Shown one piece after another: positions 25,555-43,197 of a DNA stretch of 63,865 nt. Both the position numbers and the translations under genes were made by a program. Each line of letters opens with the position of its first letter. Positions within the stretch are counted from its first letter, which is position 1. Below the pieces are notes generated by a model, which was not told the DNA's origin, did no database searches, and was given only the letters and a program-made list of their open reading frames with translations. The stretch lies in assembly GCA_025457615.1 (NCBI GenBank), contig JALOTZ010000006.1:1-63865 (forward strand). The letters are read 5' to 3'. This DNA comes from Verrucomicrobiota bacterium (GTDB lineage: Bacteria; Verrucomicrobiota; Verrucomicrobiia; Limisphaerales; DSYF01).

Positions 25555-26229
25555 TTAAGCGTTAGCGGGCGCGGCGGCCGGAGCGGGCGCCGGTTTGGCC
25601 GCGGGCTGGGACTCTCCCTTGCAAACCCAGCACTTGACCCCGAGCTTGCCGTAAATCGTTTTCGCCTCGGCGAACCCGTAATCAATGTCCGCCCGCAAGG
25701 TGTGCAGGGGGACGCTGCCCCAGTGGTATTGCTCGACCCGCCCCAATTCGGCTCCGCCCAGGCGACCCGCGCAACGAATCTTGATTCCCTTGGCCCCGAA
25801 ATCCTTGGCCACCTGCACGGCCTTCTTCATCGCCCGCCGGAAGGAGACGCGGCGCTCCAATTGCAACGCCACACCTTCGGCCACCAGTTGGGCGTCGATC
25901 TCGGGCTGCTTCACCTCGACGATGTCCACGTAGATCTCCTTGCCGGTCATCCGGCTGAGATCCTCCTTGATCTTGTCGATCTCGGCGCCTTTGCGGCCGA
26001 TGACCACGCCGGGACGCGCGGTCAGGATGGTGACGCGGCAACGGTTGGCGGCCCGCTCGATGAGGATGCGCGGGACCGACGCCGTCTCCAGCCGTTTGCG
26101 GAGCAGGTTGCGAATCTCACGGTCTTCGGTCAGCAGGGCTCCGAAGCTCTTCTTGTCGGCATGCCACTTGGACCGCCAGTCCTTTGTGACCGCGACGCGC
26201 AAACCAATTGGACTTGTTTTCTGGCCCAT
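25555..26229 (-). CDS. rpsC: 30S ribosomal protein S3
   Basis: A 224-residue S3: [20 protein letters not shown], the KH domain with [20 protein letters not shown] near residue 60-80, and the C-terminal domain with [20 protein letters not shown]. The tail is Ala/Pro-rich. The frame is open 88 codons upstream through rplV, but the ATG at 26229, 4 bases after rplV, gives the family N-terminus. Confidence 0.97.
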   Translation of the reverse strand: MGQKTSPIGLRVAVTKDWRSKWHADKKSFGALLTEDREIRNLLRKRLETASVPRILIERAANRCRVTILTARPGVVIGRKGAEIDKIKEDLSRMTGKEIYVDIVEVKQPEIDAQLVAEGVALQLERRVSFRRAMKKAVQVAKDFGAKGIKIRCAGRLGGAELGRVEQYHWGSVPLHTLRADIDYGFAEAKTIYGKLGVKCWVCKGESQPAAKPAPAPAAAPANA

Positions 26230-26233
26230 ACAA

Positions 26234-26566
26234 TTATTCGTCGGACAGAGTGATGCGGACGTGACAGCGGCGCTTGAGGATGGGCCCGGCGGAGCCACGC
26301 GCCTTGGGGATGAAGCGTTTGAGTGTGGTGGCCGTGCCGGCCACGGCTTCCTTGATGCGCAACGCCTCCGGGCGCGCCCCATTGTTGTTTTCCGCGTTGG
26401 CGATCGCCGAACGCAGGGTCTTTTCCACGAACCGGGCTCCCTTGCGGGGCACCACGGCGAGGACGGCCGCCGCCTGCAGGGCGGGCAGTCCATGGATTTG
26501 ACGCACCACCTCGCGCATCTTCTGCGCAGACATCGGGATGTTCTTGGTAATGGCCTGGACTTGCAT
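26234..26566 (-). CDS. rplV: 50S ribosomal protein L22
   Basis: A 110-residue L22: [40 protein letters not shown], and the beta-hairpin loop [20 protein letters not shown] that narrows the exit tunnel. No macrolide-resistance deletion is visible in the loop. It starts 1 base after the rpsS stop. Confidence 0.97.
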   Translation of the reverse strand: MQVQAITKNIPMSAQKMREVVRQIHGLPALQAAAVLAVVPRKGARFVEKTLRSAIANAENNNGARPEALRIKEAVAGTATTLKRFIPKARGSAGPILKRRCHVRITLSDE

Positions 26567-26567
26567 G

Positions 26568-26849
26568 CTATTTGGCCTCCGCCTTGGCGGTGTGCGATCC
26601 GTGCTTGCGGAAGATGCGGGTGGGCGAGAATTCGCCCAGGCGATGGCCCACCATGTTTTCCGTCACAAACACCGGGTTGAACACCTTCCCGTTGTGCACG
26701 TTGAAGGTGAGCCCCACAAACTCCGGCGTGATCATCGACCGCCGCGACCAGGTCTTGATCGGTGCCTTGGAGTTCTTGTCCTTGGCCTTCCGGATCTTGT
26801 CCATCAGGCTCAGGTCTACGAACGGACCTTTTTTGATTGAGCGTCCCAT
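26568..26849 (-). CDS. rpsS: 30S ribosomal protein S19
   Basis: A 93-residue S19: [40 protein letters not shown], and [19 protein letters not shown]. It forms a complex with S13 in the 30S head. It follows rplB by 4 bases. Confidence 0.98.
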   Translation of the reverse strand: MGRSIKKGPFVDLSLMDKIRKAKDKNSKAPIKTWSRRSMITPEFVGLTFNVHNGKVFNPVFVTENMVGHRLGEFSPTRIFRKHGSHTAKAEAK

Positions 26850-26853
26850 GATC

Positions 26854-27708
26854 CTACCTGTTCTTCATCGGGCGACCGTCCCGTCGCACCAGGATAAACT
26901 TGTTTGAACCCTTCTTCTTGTGCCGGGTCTTGTAACCCTTGGCCAGCAGGCCCCAAGGGGACGTGAGCTGCTGCCAGCCGCCGCCGGACTTGGACTTGCC
27001 GGCGCCACCCCCGTTGGGGTGGTCCACCGGGTTGCGGGCCACGCCACGGGTGATCGGGCGACGGCCCAGATGCCGGGAGCGCCCCGCCTTGCCCAACACA
27101 CGGTTTTCGTGCTCGGCGTTGCCCACGGCGCCAATGGTGGCGTAACAATTCTCGTTGACGCGCCGGATCTCGCCCGAAGGCAGCCGCACCTGGGCATAAC
27201 CCTGATCGCGCGACATCAGCGTGGCGGCACCACCGGCCGAGCGGACCATCTGCGCCCCGCGTCCGGGCACCATCTCGATGTTGTGCACCTCCAGCCCGAC
27301 CGGAATGGATCGCAGCGGCAGAGCGTTCCCCGTGTCGGGGGCGGCCGCGGGGCCGCTCATCAGCTTGCTGCCCACGACAATGCCCTTGGGCGCCACGATG
27401 TAGCGTTTCTCGCCGTCCTTGTATTCCAGGAGGGCCAGGCGGGCGGACCGGAGCGGATCGTATTCGATCGCGACCACGGAAGCCTCGACACCGTGTTTGT
27501 CCCGCTTGAAATCTACGTGACGCAACTTCTGCTTGTGTCCGCCGCCGATGCCGCGCGCGGTGAGGCGGCCATAGGCGTTGCGACCACCCGTCTTCTTGCG
27601 GATGCTCGACAGTCCCCTCTCGGGCTGCGTCTTCGTGATGTCGCTGAAGTCCGCCACGGTGGCGTAGCGCAACGACGGCGTCAGCGGTCTGAATGTCTTT
27701 ACTGGCAT
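26854..27708 (-). CDS. rplB: 50S ribosomal protein L2
   Basis: A 284-residue L2: KTRRHKKKG-type tail at the C-terminus, [20 protein letters not shown] at the N-terminal OB domain, and the peptidyl-transferase-proximal [20 protein letters not shown] with the conserved His. It starts after a 181-base gap with its own candidate promoter, unlike the tight spacing elsewhere in this operon. Confidence 0.98.
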   Translation of the reverse strand: MPVKTFRPLTPSLRYATVADFSDITKTQPERGLSSIRKKTGGRNAYGRLTARGIGGGHKQKLRHVDFKRDKHGVEASVVAIEYDPLRSARLALLEYKDGEKRYIVAPKGIVVGSKLMSGPAAAPDTGNALPLRSIPVGLEVHNIEMVPGRGAQMVRSAGGAATLMSRDQGYAQVRLPSGEIRRVNENCYATIGAVGNAEHENRVLGKAGRSRHLGRRPITRGVARNPVDHPNGGGAGKSKSGGGWQQLTSPWGLLAKGYKTRHKKKGSNKFILVRRDGRPMKNR

Positions 27709-27832
27709 AAGTCCGTATGCAATCCCAATCTCAGCTTGAAGGTCGGAACCATTAATCCCCGGCCTGCTGGCCTGCGGTTGTCGGTCCCTCGGTTATGCTG
27801 TCCGCGCCTGGGAACGGGCAAACGGGACGCGG

Positions 27833-27860
27833 ATCATACAGGATCAAAAGGCGACGGCAA
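27833..27860 (-). promoter_or_regulatory. Candidate internal promoter upstream of rplB
   Basis: On the minus strand, TTGCCG (27855-27860) and TATGAT (27833-27838) are 16 bases apart, matching 4/6 and 5/6 of the sigma-70 consensus. It lies in the 181-base gap between rplW and rplB, the largest gap in the S10 part, and would give a leader of about 118 nt. Confidence 0.5.
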
Positions 27861-27889
27861 CAGGAAAGTTTCGCCTGTCCGGTGCCCGG

Positions 27890-28171
27890 TCAGGTCAAGA
27901 CAATCTTGTCTCCTTCCTTCAGGGTCACGACCGCCTTCTTCCAGTCGGCGGACTTGCCGGCCTGATGGGTGCGCTGGCGGCGCGCCTTGCCGTGAACGGT
28001 CATGGTATTCACGCGGCACACCTTGACCTTGAACAGTTCCTGGACGGCCTGGCGGATCTGCGACTTGGTCGCGCGCCGGTCGGCCACGATGGTGTACTGG
28101 TTGAACTTCTCGCCCTGGCGGGTGCCCTTTTCCGTCAGGCGCACGGTCTTGATGATCTCAAAAGCATTCAT
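27890..28171 (-). CDS. rplW: 50S ribosomal protein L23
   Basis: A 93-residue L23: MNAFEIIKTVRLTEKGTRQG, YTIVADRRATKSQIRQAVQE, and VNTMTVHGKARRQRTHQAGK. It docks SRP and trigger factor at the tunnel exit. The ATG at 28171 is 1 base after rplD; the open frame upstream is an rplD shadow. Confidence 0.96.
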   Translation of the reverse strand: MNAFEIIKTVRLTEKGTRQGEKFNQYTIVADRRATKSQIRQAVQELFKVKVCRVNTMTVHGKARRQRTHQAGKSADWKKAVVTLKEGDKIVLT

Positions 28172-28172
28172 G

Positions 28173-28799
28173 TCAGTTCCGGGTGAGTCGATCTTCCACC
28201 TGCTCGAAGGCGCTCCGGGCGAACACGAGCTTGTCCGGACGGAGCACATCGTAGGTGTTGAGTTGCTCACTGGTCGTGGACCAGAGGTGCGGCACGTTGC
28301 GGGTGGCCAGTTGCAGGTTGCGGTCCACGCCGGCCGAGACCAGCAAGGCCGTGCCCTTGATCTTGAGCGCCTCGATCACGGCGGTGATCGCCTTGGTCTT
28401 GGGGGCCGGGAGCTTGAGTTCGTCCACCACGATCACGTCGCCGGCCTTGAGCCGTTCGCTGAGCGCCTTGCGGAGGGCGAGCTGGCGCACCTTCTGGTTG
28501 ACCTTCTTGGAGTAATCACGGGGTTGGGGGCCGAACACCACGCCGCCTCCCCGCCAGAGGGGCGAACGAAAGGAGCCGGCGCGAGCGCGACCGGTTCCCT
28601 TTTGCCGCCAGGGTTTGCGGCCGGAGCCGGCCACGTCGCCCATGGTCTTGGTGCTGGCGGTACCCGCGCGCTGCGCGGCGCGCTGCGCGACGACCACATC
28701 GTGAACCGCCTGGGTGCCGGCGGCGTTCTCCACCAAGGGGAAACGAACCTCCAGTTCCCCCTGGTCCGCGCCCTGAATTGTCTTGATCTTGAGCTTCAT
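28173..28799 (-). CDS. rplD: 50S ribosomal protein L4
   Basis: A 208-residue L4. The tunnel loop [20 protein letters not shown] and [20 protein letters not shown] are diagnostic. In E. coli L4 also represses the S10 operon; no matching leader structure was identified here. It lies 9 bases after rplC. Confidence 0.97.
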   Translation of the reverse strand: MKLKIKTIQGADQGELEVRFPLVENAAGTQAVHDVVVAQRAAQRAGTASTKTMGDVAGSGRKPWRQKGTGRARAGSFRSPLWRGGGVVFGPQPRDYSKKVNQKVRQLALRKALSERLKAGDVIVVDELKLPAPKTKAITAVIEALKIKGTALLVSAGVDRNLQLATRNVPHLWSTTSEQLNTYDVLRPDKLVFARSAFEQVEDRLTRN

Positions 28800-28808
28800 G
28801 ACCGATGC

Positions 28809-29519
28809 CTATTTCTTCTTGCCGGTGGTCTTGCCTTTGTCGCGCAGGGCGGGTTTGATCCAGCCCTTCGGACGCTTCTTGGATTCACGCACGATGACGT
28901 AATCGCCCTCGGCGCCGGGCGTGGACCCCTTGATCAGCAGCACGCCGTCGTCCGCCCGGACCTGCACCACCTCGAGATTCTGCACCGTGCGGCGCACCTG
29001 GCCCATGTGGCCGGGCATGCGCATGCCCCGGATGACGGTGCCGGGGAACAGGCGCTGACCGATGGCGCCGGAGCGGCGATGCCAGCCCTTGGCGCCGTGG
29101 GTGGAGTCGCCGCCGCTGAACGCATGACGCTTGACCACGCCCTCGAACCCGCGGCCCTTGGTGATCCCGATGCAATCCACATGATCGCCCGCGGCAAAGA
29201 GATCCGCGCCGATCAGATCGCCGGGCTTGACGTCCTGGCCGAAGTTGCGGAACTCGCGGAGCTTCTGAATGCCCGGAACGGCCTCCTGGCCCTCGGCGGC
29301 GGCGCCCCATTTCTTGAGGTGTCCACGCTTGGCCTGGGTGAGCCGCTGGGGCTTCTGGTCGCCCATGCCCAGCTGGACGGCGCTGTAGCCGTCGGTTTCC
29401 ACGGTCTTGACCTGCAGCACGCGGTTCTTGCCGACCTTCACCACCGTGACGGGGGTGATCACGCCATTGGCGTCATAGACGCGCGTATGGCCCAGTTTAA
29501 TGCCGATTAAGCCGAGCAT
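28809..29519 (-). CDS. rplC: 50S ribosomal protein L3
   Basis: A 236-residue L3: [40 protein letters not shown] near the methylated-Gln site, and [20 protein letters not shown]. One of the two assembly initiators of the 50S subunit. It starts 5 bases after rpsJ. Confidence 0.98.
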   Translation of the reverse strand: MLGLIGIKLGHTRVYDANGVITPVTVVKVGKNRVLQVKTVETDGYSAVQLGMGDQKPQRLTQAKRGHLKKWGAAAEGQEAVPGIQKLREFRNFGQDVKPGDLIGADLFAAGDHVDCIGITKGRGFEGVVKRHAFSGGDSTHGAKGWHRRSGAIGQRLFPGTVIRGMRMPGHMGQVRRTVQNLEVVQVRADDGVLLIKGSTPGAEGDYVIVRESKKRPKGWIKPALRDKGKTTGKKK

Positions 29520-29524
29520 AGGTG

Positions 29525-29833
29525 TCAGATCTTGATGGTGATGTCCACGCCCGCCGGCAGGTTGAGCTTCTTGAGTTCATCCACGGTGCGTGCCGTGGGA
29601 TCGAGGATGTCGATCAACCGTTTGTGCGTGCGCTGCTCGAAGGTTTCCATGGACTTTTTATCCACGTGCGGCGAGCGGTGCACGGTGTAGCGCTCGACGC
29701 GGGTTGGCAGCGGGATGGGCCCGGCCACCTTTGCTCCGGTGCGCTTGACGGTTTCGGAGATTTCGCGTGCCGAGACATCGATCACCCGATGATCGTACGC
29801 CTTGAGCCTGATTCGAATTCGTTGTCCAGCCAT
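29525..29833 (-). CDS. rpsJ: 30S ribosomal protein S10 (NusE)
   Basis: A 102-residue S10: [49 protein letters not shown] loop ([15 protein letters not shown]). It acts in the 30S head and in antitermination with NusB. It lies 30 bases after fusA; no tuf gene stands between them. Confidence 0.98.
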   Translation of the reverse strand: MAGQRIRIRLKAYDHRVIDVSAREISETVKRTGAKVAGPIPLPTRVERYTVHRSPHVDKKSMETFEQRTHKRLIDILDPTARTVDELKKLNLPAGVDITIKI

Positions 29834-29863
29834 ATAAAGAACAATTTTCTGTGAACGGTTGAG

Positions 29864-32047
29864 TTAACTGCGCGCGGCGGGTTTGGATTTGGCGGAGTCC
29901 ATGATGGTCTCCATGATGCTGTGGGGAACCTGTTCGAAACTGTGGGGCTCCATGGAATACGCGGCGCGTCCCTTGGAGAGCGAGCGGATGGCCGTGGCGT
30001 AGCCGAACATCTCGGACAAGGGAACCTCGGCGCGGAGGATGGTGGCGCTGTCCTTCACTTCGATGTTCTGAATCTTGCCCCGGCGGCGGTTGAGGTCGCC
30101 CAGCAGATCGCCCTGATACTCGTCGGGCGTGGTCACCTCCACTTTCATCACCGGTTCGAGCAGGATGGGCCCGGCCTTCTTGGCGGCTTCCTTGAGGGCG
30201 AAGATACCCGCCATCTTGAAGGCCAGCTCGTTCGAGTCCACCTCGTGGAAGGTGCCGTCCACAATCTCCACCTTGATATCCACGACCGGATAACCGGCCA
30301 TGACCCCGCCGCGGACGGCCTCGTTGAGCCCGTGGATGACCGCCGGGATGTATTCCTTGGGAATGGCGCCGCCGACGATCTTGTTCTCGATCTCCACGCC
30401 CTTGCCGCGCTCGTTGGGGGCGACCTTGATGACGGCGTGACCATACTGGCCGCGGCCACCCGACTGCCGGATGAACTTGCCCTCCCCTTCGGAGGGCTGG
30501 GTGAAGGTCTCGCGGTAGGCGATCTGGGGCGCGCCCGAGTTGGCTTCGACCTTGAACTCGCGCATCAGCCGGTCGCGGATGATTTCCAGGTGAAGCTCAC
30601 CCATGCCGGCGATGATCAACTGGCCGGTCTCTTCATTCGTAAAGACCCGGAAGGTGGGATCCTCCTCGGCCAGCCGCTGGAGCCCTTCGGACATCTTGTC
30701 CCGGTCACCCTTGGTCTTGGGCTCGACGGCCATGGAGATGACGGGCTCGGGGAAGGTCGGCGGTTCCAGCAGAACTTCAAAGCTCTCGTCACACAAGGTG
30801 TCCCCGGTGGTGATGTTCCGGAGCCCGACCAAAGCGGCAATGTCCCCCGAATAAGCCGTGTCCACCTCCAGCCGCTTATCCGCCTGGATCATCATCAAAC
30901 GGCTCACGCGCTCCCGCTTACGGGTGCGGGGATTGTAAATCGTGTCGCCCTTCTTGAGCTGGCCGCTGTAAACGCGGAAGAACACCAGCTTACCGACAAA
31001 CGGATCCGTCCACAGCTTGAACGCCAGCGAGCAGAACTTTCCGTTGTCATCGACCGGCACGGTGACGCGCTCCTCGCCGGAACTGTCCGGCACCTCGCCG
31101 GTGGCGGGGGGAATGTCGAGCGGCGAGGGCAGGTAATCCACCACCGCATCAATCAAGGGCTGCACGCCCCGCTTTTTGAACGCGGACCCGCCCAGGACCG
31201 GGACCATTTCGATCCGGCAAGTCAGGCGGCGGATGGCGGCCTTGAGGACCTCGGGCGTGATCGGCTTTTCTTCGATGACCAGCTCGGCGATGGTGTCGTC
31301 CTTGTTGGACACGGCATCAATCAACTCCTCCAGCGCCTGCTTGGCCAGTTCCTTCACGTCCTCCGGCAACTCCCGCACTTCGATCTTGAGGCCGCTTTCG
31401 TCGCTGGGATCATGAAAGATCGCCTTCTGGTTGATCACATCAATGGCACCCAGCAGGGAATCCTCCTTGCCCAGGGGGATGTAAACCGGGTAGGCGTAGG
31501 CGCCGAGCTTCTCCCGCATGTCCTTCAGGGCATTGTCAAAGTTGGCGCCGGTGCGGTCCATCTTGTTGATGAACGCGATGCGCGGCACCTTGTACTTCGT
31601 CGCCTGCCGCCAGACGGTTTCCGACTGGGGCTGAACGCCCGCCACTCCGCAGAACACGGCGACAGCTCCGTCCAGCACGCGCATGGAGCGTTCCACCTCA
31701 GCGGTAAAATCCACGTGGCCCGGGGTGTCGATGATGTTGACGCGATGCGGAATCCCCTGGAAGGCCTTGTAGGTCCCGTCCTCCTTCTGCGTCCAGTAAC
31801 AGGTAGTGGCCGCGGAGGTGATGGTGATGCCACGCTCGCGCTCCTGCTCCATCCAGTCGGTCACCGTGTTGCCGTCGTCCACGTCGCCGATCTTGTGGAT
31901 CAGGCCGGTGTAAAACAGGATGCGCTCAGTGGTGGTGGTCTTGCCGGCATCGATATGGGCGGCGATGCCAATATTCCGCGTGCGCTCGAGCGGGTAGGGC
32001 CGCTTGGGCGAATTCACTGATTTGACTGTCTCGGCTTCGACTGGCAC
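29864..32047 (-). CDS. fusA: Elongation factor G
   Basis: A ribosomal translocase of 727 residues from the chosen start. GTPase motifs are AAHIDAGKTTTTERIL (G1), the DTPGHVDFT G3 motif and FINKMDRTGANF (G4); domains II-V follow, with the domain IV region around SGGRGQYGHAVIKV. The GTG at 32047 is preferred because AGAGGGA lies 6 bases upstream; a TTG start at 32125 would overlap rpsG and lacks an RBS. It sits between rpsG and rpsJ as in many str operons. Confidence 0.96.
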   Translation of the reverse strand: MPVEAETVKSVNSPKRPYPLERTRNIGIAAHIDAGKTTTTERILFYTGLIHKIGDVDDGNTVTDWMEQERERGITITSAATTCYWTQKEDGTYKAFQGIPHRVNIIDTPGHVDFTAEVERSMRVLDGAVAVFCGVAGVQPQSETVWRQATKYKVPRIAFINKMDRTGANFDNALKDMREKLGAYAYPVYIPLGKEDSLLGAIDVINQKAIFHDPSDESGLKIEVRELPEDVKELAKQALEELIDAVSNKDDTIAELVIEEKPITPEVLKAAIRRLTCRIEMVPVLGGSAFKKRGVQPLIDAVVDYLPSPLDIPPATGEVPDSSGEERVTVPVDDNGKFCSLAFKLWTDPFVGKLVFFRVYSGQLKKGDTIYNPRTRKRERVSRLMMIQADKRLEVDTAYSGDIAALVGLRNITTGDTLCDESFEVLLEPPTFPEPVISMAVEPKTKGDRDKMSEGLQRLAEEDPTFRVFTNEETGQLIIAGMGELHLEIIRDRLMREFKVEANSGAPQIAYRETFTQPSEGEGKFIRQSGGRGQYGHAVIKVAPNERGKGVEIENKIVGGAIPKEYIPAVIHGLNEAVRGGVMAGYPVVDIKVEIVDGTFHEVDSNELAFKMAGIFALKEAAKKAGPILLEPVMKVEVTTPDEYQGDLLGDLNRRRGKIQNIEVKDSATILRAEVPLSEMFGYATAIRSLSKGRAAYSMEPHSFEQVPHSIMETIMDSAKSKPAARS

Positions 32048-32118
32048 AAAAATTCCCTCTCTGAGACCGGGAACGCCCCGGATCTCACGAACCGCGGGGC
32101 GTCTTTCAAACTGTCTGG

Positions 32119-32592
32119 TTACCAACGGAAATGCGCGAAGGCCTTGTTGGCCTGGGCCATGCGATGCACCTCGTCCCGTTTGCGAATGGCCCCACCCTGC
32201 CCCTGATAGGCGTCCATGATCTCCGACGCCAGGGCGTTCTTCATCGGCGTGCCCTTGCGAGCGTCCGCCAGGGAGACCAGCCAGCGCATGGCCAGGGAAA
32301 ACTGGCGCTCCTGGGGCACCTCCATCGGCACCTGGTAGGTGGCGCCGCCGACCCGGCGCGGTTTGGTCTCAATCCGCGGCTTGGCGTTGTCCACCGCGCG
32401 TTGCAGGATCTCGATGGGGTTGGACTGGGGGTTGCGTTCGACAATTTCGTCGAAGGCACCATAAACGATGCGTTCGGCGGTGCTGCGTTTGCCGCTTTGC
32501 ATCACGGTGCTGATCAAGCGTGACACCAGGGGACTTTCAAACCTGGCGTCGGGCAATACTTCCCTCTTAATGGCTCGGCGTCTTCGTGACAT
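32119..32592 (-). CDS. rpsG: 30S ribosomal protein S7
   Basis: A 157-residue S7: MSRRRRAIKREVLPDARFES, LVSRLISTVMQSGKRSTAER, RRVGGATYQVPMEVPQERQF and KRDEVHRMAQANKAFAHFRW. It organises the 30S head around the E site; in E. coli it is the str-operon repressor. The gap to rpsL is 36 bases. Confidence 0.98.
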   Translation of the reverse strand: MSRRRRAIKREVLPDARFESPLVSRLISTVMQSGKRSTAERIVYGAFDEIVERNPQSNPIEILQRAVDNAKPRIETKPRRVGGATYQVPMEVPQERQFSLAMRWLVSLADARKGTPMKNALASEIMDAYQGQGGAIRKRDEVHRMAQANKAFAHFRW

Positions 32593-32628
32593 CGTTCAAC
32601 TCTTCCTTCAATGACTGTCCGTCCGGAC

Positions 32629-33021
32629 TCAAGCTTCCGCCTTGGCGGCGGCCTTGGGACGTTTGACCCCGTACTTGGAGCGGCTGACGCGCCGCTTCTC
32701 GACCCCGGCGGCATCCAGGGTGCCGCGCACAATGTGGTAGCGCACACCCGGGAGATCCTTCACGCGACCGCCGCGAATGAGCACGATCGAGTGTTCCTGG
32801 AGGTTGTGGCCTTCGTCGGGGATGTAGGCGATCACCTCGTGACCGTTGGTCAACCGGACCTTGGCCACCTTGCGCATGGCGGAGTTGGGCTTCTTCGGCG
32901 TGCGGGTCATCACCTGAATGCAAACCCCGCGGCGAAACGGGGATTGCTGCAAAGCCGGGGCTTTGGACTTGACCTTAATCTTTCGGCGGCCGAACCGCAC
33001 TAACTGATTGATCGTCGGCAT
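32629..33021 (-). CDS. rpsL: 30S ribosomal protein S12
   Basis: A 130-residue S12: [40 protein letters not shown] and [20 protein letters not shown]. Lys residues at the classic streptomycin-resistance positions (TPKKPNSA and GRVKDLPG) are wild type. First gene of the str part. A promoter and a leader hairpin lie just upstream. Confidence 0.98.
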   Translation of the reverse strand: MPTINQLVRFGRRKIKVKSKAPALQQSPFRRGVCIQVMTRTPKKPNSAMRKVAKVRLTNGHEVIAYIPDEGHNLQEHSIVLIRGGRVKDLPGVRYHIVRGTLDAAGVEKRRVSRSKYGVKRPKAAAKAEA

Positions 33022-33043
33022 GTTGTCTGGATTCTCTCGGGTA

Positions 33044-33069
33044 GCCCGCCTGCCGGAGGGCAAGCGGGC
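33044..33069 (-). other. Leader hairpin upstream of rpsL
   Basis: GCCCGC pairs with GCGGGC, with an inner TGCC/GGCA helix and a GGAG loop. It lies between the rpoC stop and rpsL, just where a transcript from the promoter at 33075-33102 would begin. No T-tract follows, so it reads more as a 5'-leader structure than a terminator. Confidence 0.5.
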
Positions 33070-33074
33070 CGCGG

Positions 33075-33102
33075 ATACTATCAGGCTCTAGTTCGGTTGC
33101 AA
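33075..33102 (-). promoter_or_regulatory. Candidate promoter upstream of rpsL
   Basis: On the minus strand, TTGCAA (33097-33102) and TAGTAT (33075-33080) are 16 bases apart, 4/6 matches each to the sigma-70 boxes. It would supply the str, S10 and spc genes independently of the rpoBC transcript. Confidence 0.45.
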
Positions 33103-33119
33103 CAAGTATTTGACCTCCG

Positions 33120-37265
<4,146 letters not shown>

Positions 37266-37303
37266 AGACGTTGTGGGAAGACTGTGGGTGGTGATCGTTG
37301 AAA

Positions 37304-41191
<3,888 letters not shown>

Positions 41192-41341
41192 TTGATCCTT
41201 TCCTGCGCAGCCGGCCAGTGACTGGCTGCCTTGTTCAGCTCTCTTCCATCACCCGGCCGGGGGGGCGTGAAACCGGCCGGATTCCAAACGGGTGAATGAT
41301 GCGCCAGGCGGCCGGAAACCGCCTGCGCGCAAGACAAAAGC

Positions 41342-41369
41342 GGGGCGACGACACCCGGATCGTCGCCCC
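41342..41369 (-). terminator. Attenuator/terminator hairpin between rplL and rpoB
   Basis: Ten perfect pairs (GGGGCGACGA with TCGTCGCCCC) around an eight-base loop, 13 bases after the rplL stop. On the minus strand it is followed by GCTTTTG. A partial terminator at this place is known in E. coli, where it lowers rpoBC expression relative to the ribosomal proteins; a similar role is inferred here. Confidence 0.75.
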
Positions 41370-41382
41370 ACCTCGAATGAGA

Positions 41383-41772
41383 CTACTTGAGTTCGACCTT
41401 GCCGCCGGCTTCCTCGATCTTCTTCTTGGCAGCTTCGGCTTCGGCCTTCTCGGCCCCTTCCAGCACCGGCTTGGGGGCGCCTTCGACCATCGCCTTGGCC
41501 TCGGCGAGTCCGAGACCCGCCTTGACCTCGCGCACGGCCTTGATGACCGCGATTTTCTTGTCCGCGGGCACGGAGGCCAGAATGACATCGAAGGCCGTCT
41601 TCACCTCGGCCGCCGGCGCGGCGGCGGCGCCTGCGCCACCCGCGGCCGCAATGGCCACCGGGGCTGCGGCGCTGACCCCCCACTTCTCTTCCAGTTGTTT
41701 CACGAGATCGGCGATCTCGAGCACGGTGGCACTGCTGAGTTCCTCTACAATCTTGGCTTTATCCAGAGCCAT
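41383..41772 (-). CDS. rplL: 50S ribosomal protein L7/L12
   Basis: A 129-residue stalk protein: N-terminal dimerisation domain ([20 protein letters not shown]), an Ala-rich hinge (about 40-58), and a C-terminal domain with [20 protein letters not shown]. It recruits translational GTPases. It lies 141 bases after rplJ, with a hairpin in the gap. Confidence 0.98.
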   Translation of the reverse strand: MALDKAKIVEELSSATVLEIADLVKQLEEKWGVSAAAPVAIAAAGGAGAAAAPAAEVKTAFDVILASVPADKKIAVIKAVREVKAGLGLAEAKAMVEGAPKPVLEGAEKAEAEAAKKKIEEAGGKVELK

Positions 41773-41867
41773 GGTCTGCTTCCTTTCGTCTCGTCGTCAC
41801 CCGGGGCCCCGGGGGTTTGAGTTCACGGCCTGCGAACCGACGATTTACGTTGTTGATGGTTTACCGA

Positions 41868-41895
41868 CCGCTCCCGGACACTCGTCCGGGGGCGG
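41868..41895 (-). other. Hairpin between rplJ and rplL
   Basis: Twelve-base arms (CCGCTCCCGGAC with GTCCGGGGGCGG) with a single mismatched position that forms a G-U pair in RNA, around a four-base loop. It lies 18 bases after the rplJ stop. A CCCGGGGCCCCGGG palindrome lies in the same gap. Possibly a processing site that allows the higher L7/L12 output; there is no T-tract. Confidence 0.5.
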
Positions 41896-41913
41896 AAATA
41901 GGAGCGGGACAGG

Positions 41914-42426
41914 CTATTCGCCCTTGTCCACGCGCGCTTGCAACACCCGCGCCATCTGGCTGGCCGGGGTGTTGAGCAGCCGGACCAGCTTGGAGGCTGG
42001 GGCGTTGAACACCCCCAGCAACTGGGCCCGCAACACCTCGATCGAGGGCAGGTCCGCCAAGGTGGCGAGATCAGCCGCCTCGAGCCGCTTGCTGTCCAGA
42101 AAGCCGAAGTGCACCTTCAAACGGTCGAATTCGGCCCTGAAATTCTTGACCACCTTCGCGGCGGCGGACACGTCCTTTTGCCCGGTGACCACGGCGAGCA
42201 TGCCCGCCAGTGCTCCGTTCATCTCGCCCACACCGGCCTCGCGCGCCGCGATCCGGAAGAGGGAGTTCTTGATGACATGCACCTCGGCCGCCACCTTGTT
42301 CAGGCGCTTCCGCAGTTCGGTCATGTGCCCCACCTTCAAACCCTGGTAGTCCACCACGATAAAGAAGGGGGAGGCATTCAGCCGGGTGAGATATTCCTTC
42401 GTTAAATTGGCCTTTTCAGCGCGCAT
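41914..42426 (-). CDS. rplJ: 50S ribosomal protein L10
   Basis: A 170-residue L10: MRAEKANLTKEYLTRL, FFIVVDYQGLKVGHMTELRK, VIKNSLFRIAAREAG, and the C-terminal helix carrying L7/L12 dimers. It anchors the stalk to 23S rRNA. It lies 26 bases after rplA. Confidence 0.97.
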   Translation of the reverse strand: MRAEKANLTKEYLTRLNASPFFIVVDYQGLKVGHMTELRKRLNKVAAEVHVIKNSLFRIAAREAGVGEMNGALAGMLAVVTGQKDVSAAAKVVKNFRAEFDRLKVHFGFLDSKRLEAADLATLADLPSIEVLRAQLLGVFNAPASKLVRLLNTPASQMARVLQARVDKGE

Positions 42427-42452
42427 GATAATTTCCTCAGGTTCAGGGTGGA

Positions 42453-43145
42453 TCAGGCCGCCATCGGCTTGACGTCCAGATGCACCGCCGGGCTCATGGT
42501 GGCCGAGAGGGTGCAGGAGCGGATGTAGGTTCCCTTCAAGCTGGACGGACGCGCCTTGGCGACGGCGTCGATGACCGCCTTGACATTCTCCAGGATCTGC
42601 TGGGGCTTGAAGTTCACCTTGCCGACGGGGACATGCACGTTGCCGGCCTTGTCCACCTTGAATTCCACGCGTCCGGCCTTGACCTCCCGCACCGCCTTGG
42701 CGGTGTCATCCGACACCGTGCCGGTCTTGGGATTGGGCATCAATCCGCGCGGGCCCAGCACTTTGCCCAGCTTGCGCACCTCGGCCATGGCCTCGGGCGT
42801 GGCGATGGCCACGTCGAAATCCGTCCAGCCCTCCTGGCACTTCTTGATCATGTCCTCGTATCCCACGAACTCCGCCCCGGCTTCCCGGGCGGCATCGGCC
42901 GCCGTGCCGCTCTTGGCGAACACGAGCACCCGGATGGTTTTTCCGCTGCCATGCGGCAGGGGGACCGTGCCGCGAACCATCTGGTCGGATTGTTTGGGGT
43001 CGACGCCCAACCGGAACGCCAGGTCCACGGTCTCGCTGAACTTGGCCCGGGGGAACTTGGAGAGGATCTCCACGGCGGATTCCAGGGGATACAGCTGTCG
43101 GCTGTCCACCTGCTTCAATGCATTCTTGAATCGCTTGCTTGGCAT
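42453..43145 (-). CDS. rplA: 50S ribosomal protein L1
   Basis: A 230-residue L1: PRAKFSETVDLAFRLGVDPK, MVRGTVPLPHGSGKTIRVLV, KVLGPRGLMPNPKTGTVSDD, and SLKGTYIRSCTLSATMSPAV. It forms the mobile L1 stalk; in E. coli it also represses rplKA translation. It lies 52 bases after rplK. Confidence 0.98.
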   Translation of the reverse strand: MPSKRFKNALKQVDSRQLYPLESAVEILSKFPRAKFSETVDLAFRLGVDPKQSDQMVRGTVPLPHGSGKTIRVLVFAKSGTAADAAREAGAEFVGYEDMIKKCQEGWTDFDVAIATPEAMAEVRKLGKVLGPRGLMPNPKTGTVSDDTAKAVREVKAGRVEFKVDKAGNVHVPVGKVNFKPQQILENVKAVIDAVAKARPSSLKGTYIRSCTLSATMSPAVHLDVKPMAA

Positions 43146-43197
43146 GTTTCTGGGTGCGGTGCGAACGAGCCGTGCGGCTCTCCCGCGAGGTTGAGGT

